DNA from: Planctomycetota bacterium
Lineage (GTDB): Bacteria > Planctomycetota > J058 > J103
Direction of reading: 5' to 3'
NCBI GenBank assembly: GCA_003694875.1
Contig: RFJN01000119.1
Span: forward strand, 1 to 5,860
Length of the DNA: 5,860 bases
Both the position numbers and the translations under genes were made by a program. This document shows, one piece after another, positions 5,387 to 5,860 of the stretch (positions are counted from its first letter, which is position 1; each line of letters begins with the position of its first letter). The notes below the pieces were generated by a model. The model did no database searches. It was not told the DNA's origin and worked only from the letters and a program-made list of their open reading frames with translations.

Positions 5387-5860
5387 TCAGAGAAGCTCCA
5401 CGAGGCGCTCGGGACCAAACACCTGCGCCTCGAACCCGAGGATGCCGGTGCCGGCCCGCCGCCAGGCCCCACGATCGAGTCCCGCCTTGAGGCAGGTGTG
5501 CTCGAGGAACTGCTCGCGGTCGAGACCGTGTTCGGTCGCGACCTGCGGCAGCAGCAGTCCGCTGTACGGCCCCCGCTGCACGATCAGTCCGTGTCGCCCC
5601 ACCTCGATCTCCTCGGGGGCGATCGGGCGCGGGGGCGTGAGCACCGAGATCTCCTCGGACAGCCGCTCGAGCTCGTCCGCGGTCACCGGCGCGAAGCGCG
5701 GATCCTGCGTGGCCGCGGCCACCGCGAGCCGCACGATCGAGCGCCACAGCGGCTCGGTGCCCACCACCGAGCCGAGACAGCCGCGCAGCGCCCCCTCGCG
5801 CTTGAGGGTCACGAACGCGCCGCGCCGCTGCTCGAGCCGCGGCGAGCGCTCGGCTCCCGC
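5387..5860 (-). CDS. amrA: AMMECR1-family protein (AmmeMemoRadiSam system protein A), 5'-truncated by window edge
   Basis: The frame is open from the right edge to a TGA at 5387-5389, giving 157 visible residues. Family landmarks (numbered from the first visible residue) are GAFVTLKR (14-21), LRGCLG (25-30, the signature motif), a DPRFAPVT segment, a SEEISVLTPP segment, HGLIVQ followed by GLLLPQVA, and CLKAGL near the C-terminus. AMMECR1 proteins are usually about 170-200 residues, so roughly 20-40 N-terminal residues lie outside the window. A GTG at 5812 is internal, since conserved sequence (GAFV) continues upstream of it. Bacterial members are often encoded with Memo-like AmrB and a radical SAM protein AmrS. 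Neither is in this window, and they may or may not lie further upstream. The biochemical role is unsettled; the human homologue is linked to a contiguous deletion syndrome. The C-terminus is almost fused in frame to rsmA. Confidence 0.92.
   Translation of the reverse strand, partial: AGAERSPRLEQRRGAFVTLKREGALRGCLGSVVGTEPLWRSIVRLAVAAATQDPRFAPVTADELERLSEEISVLTPPRPIAPEEIEVGRHGLIVQRGPYSGLLLPQVATEHGLDREQFLEHTCLKAGLDRGAWRRAGTGILGFEAQVFGPERLVELL

Noticed and set aside
5387..5812. amrA starting at the GTG at 5812
   Set aside because: The frame continues to the window edge and the conserved GAFVTLK segment begins upstream of this GTG, so the true start lies outside the window.

Overview
The window is one gene-dense, GC-rich stretch in which every supportable gene lies on the minus strand, so transcription runs from the right edge to the left. 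In transcription order the genes are: an AMMECR1-family gene (amrA, cut by the right edge), rsmA/ksgA (16S rRNA dimethyladenosine transferase), dnaG (primase), rpoD (housekeeping sigma-70) and a coiled-coil/zinc-ribbon protein of the COG1579 family (cut by the left edge before its zinc ribbon). No rRNA, tRNA, mobile element, CRISPR array or phage gene is visible.

Spacing suggests two tightly linked pairs. The amrA stop and rsmA start are 3 nt apart and in the same frame. The dnaG stop and rpoD start share an ATGA overlap. The pairs are separated by a 196-bp spacer (4249-4444). A 61-bp spacer with a strong ribosome binding site precedes the zinc-ribbon gene. The 196-bp spacer is the only substantial non-coding DNA. 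It is rich in perfect or near-perfect inverted repeats and ends in a nested hairpin directly against the presumed dnaG Shine-Dalgarno sequence. It is the part of the window most worth a second look.

Functionally this resembles the macromolecular synthesis operon known from E. coli (rpsU-dnaG-rpoD), where ribosome, replication-priming and transcription-initiation genes are linked. Here the dnaG-rpoD core is kept, but the upstream ribosome-related gene is rsmA rather than rpsU. The downstream neighbour belongs to a family in which some members (FlgZ, CdsZ) bind a sigma factor.

The organism is a GC-rich bacterium. The C-terminal part of RpoD (an FKVTRERVRQIEAKAVRKLQ-type region 4.2) and the extra segment before the NFPY motif in RsmA remind me of Planctomycetota. 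That is memory-based pattern recognition, not a search, and I would put it at roughly even odds. Leu-Glu pairs are encoded almost exclusively as CTC-GAG, which gives an unusual density of the hexamer CTCGAG. The gene content is ordinary housekeeping, and I do not see a clearly novel multi-gene system.
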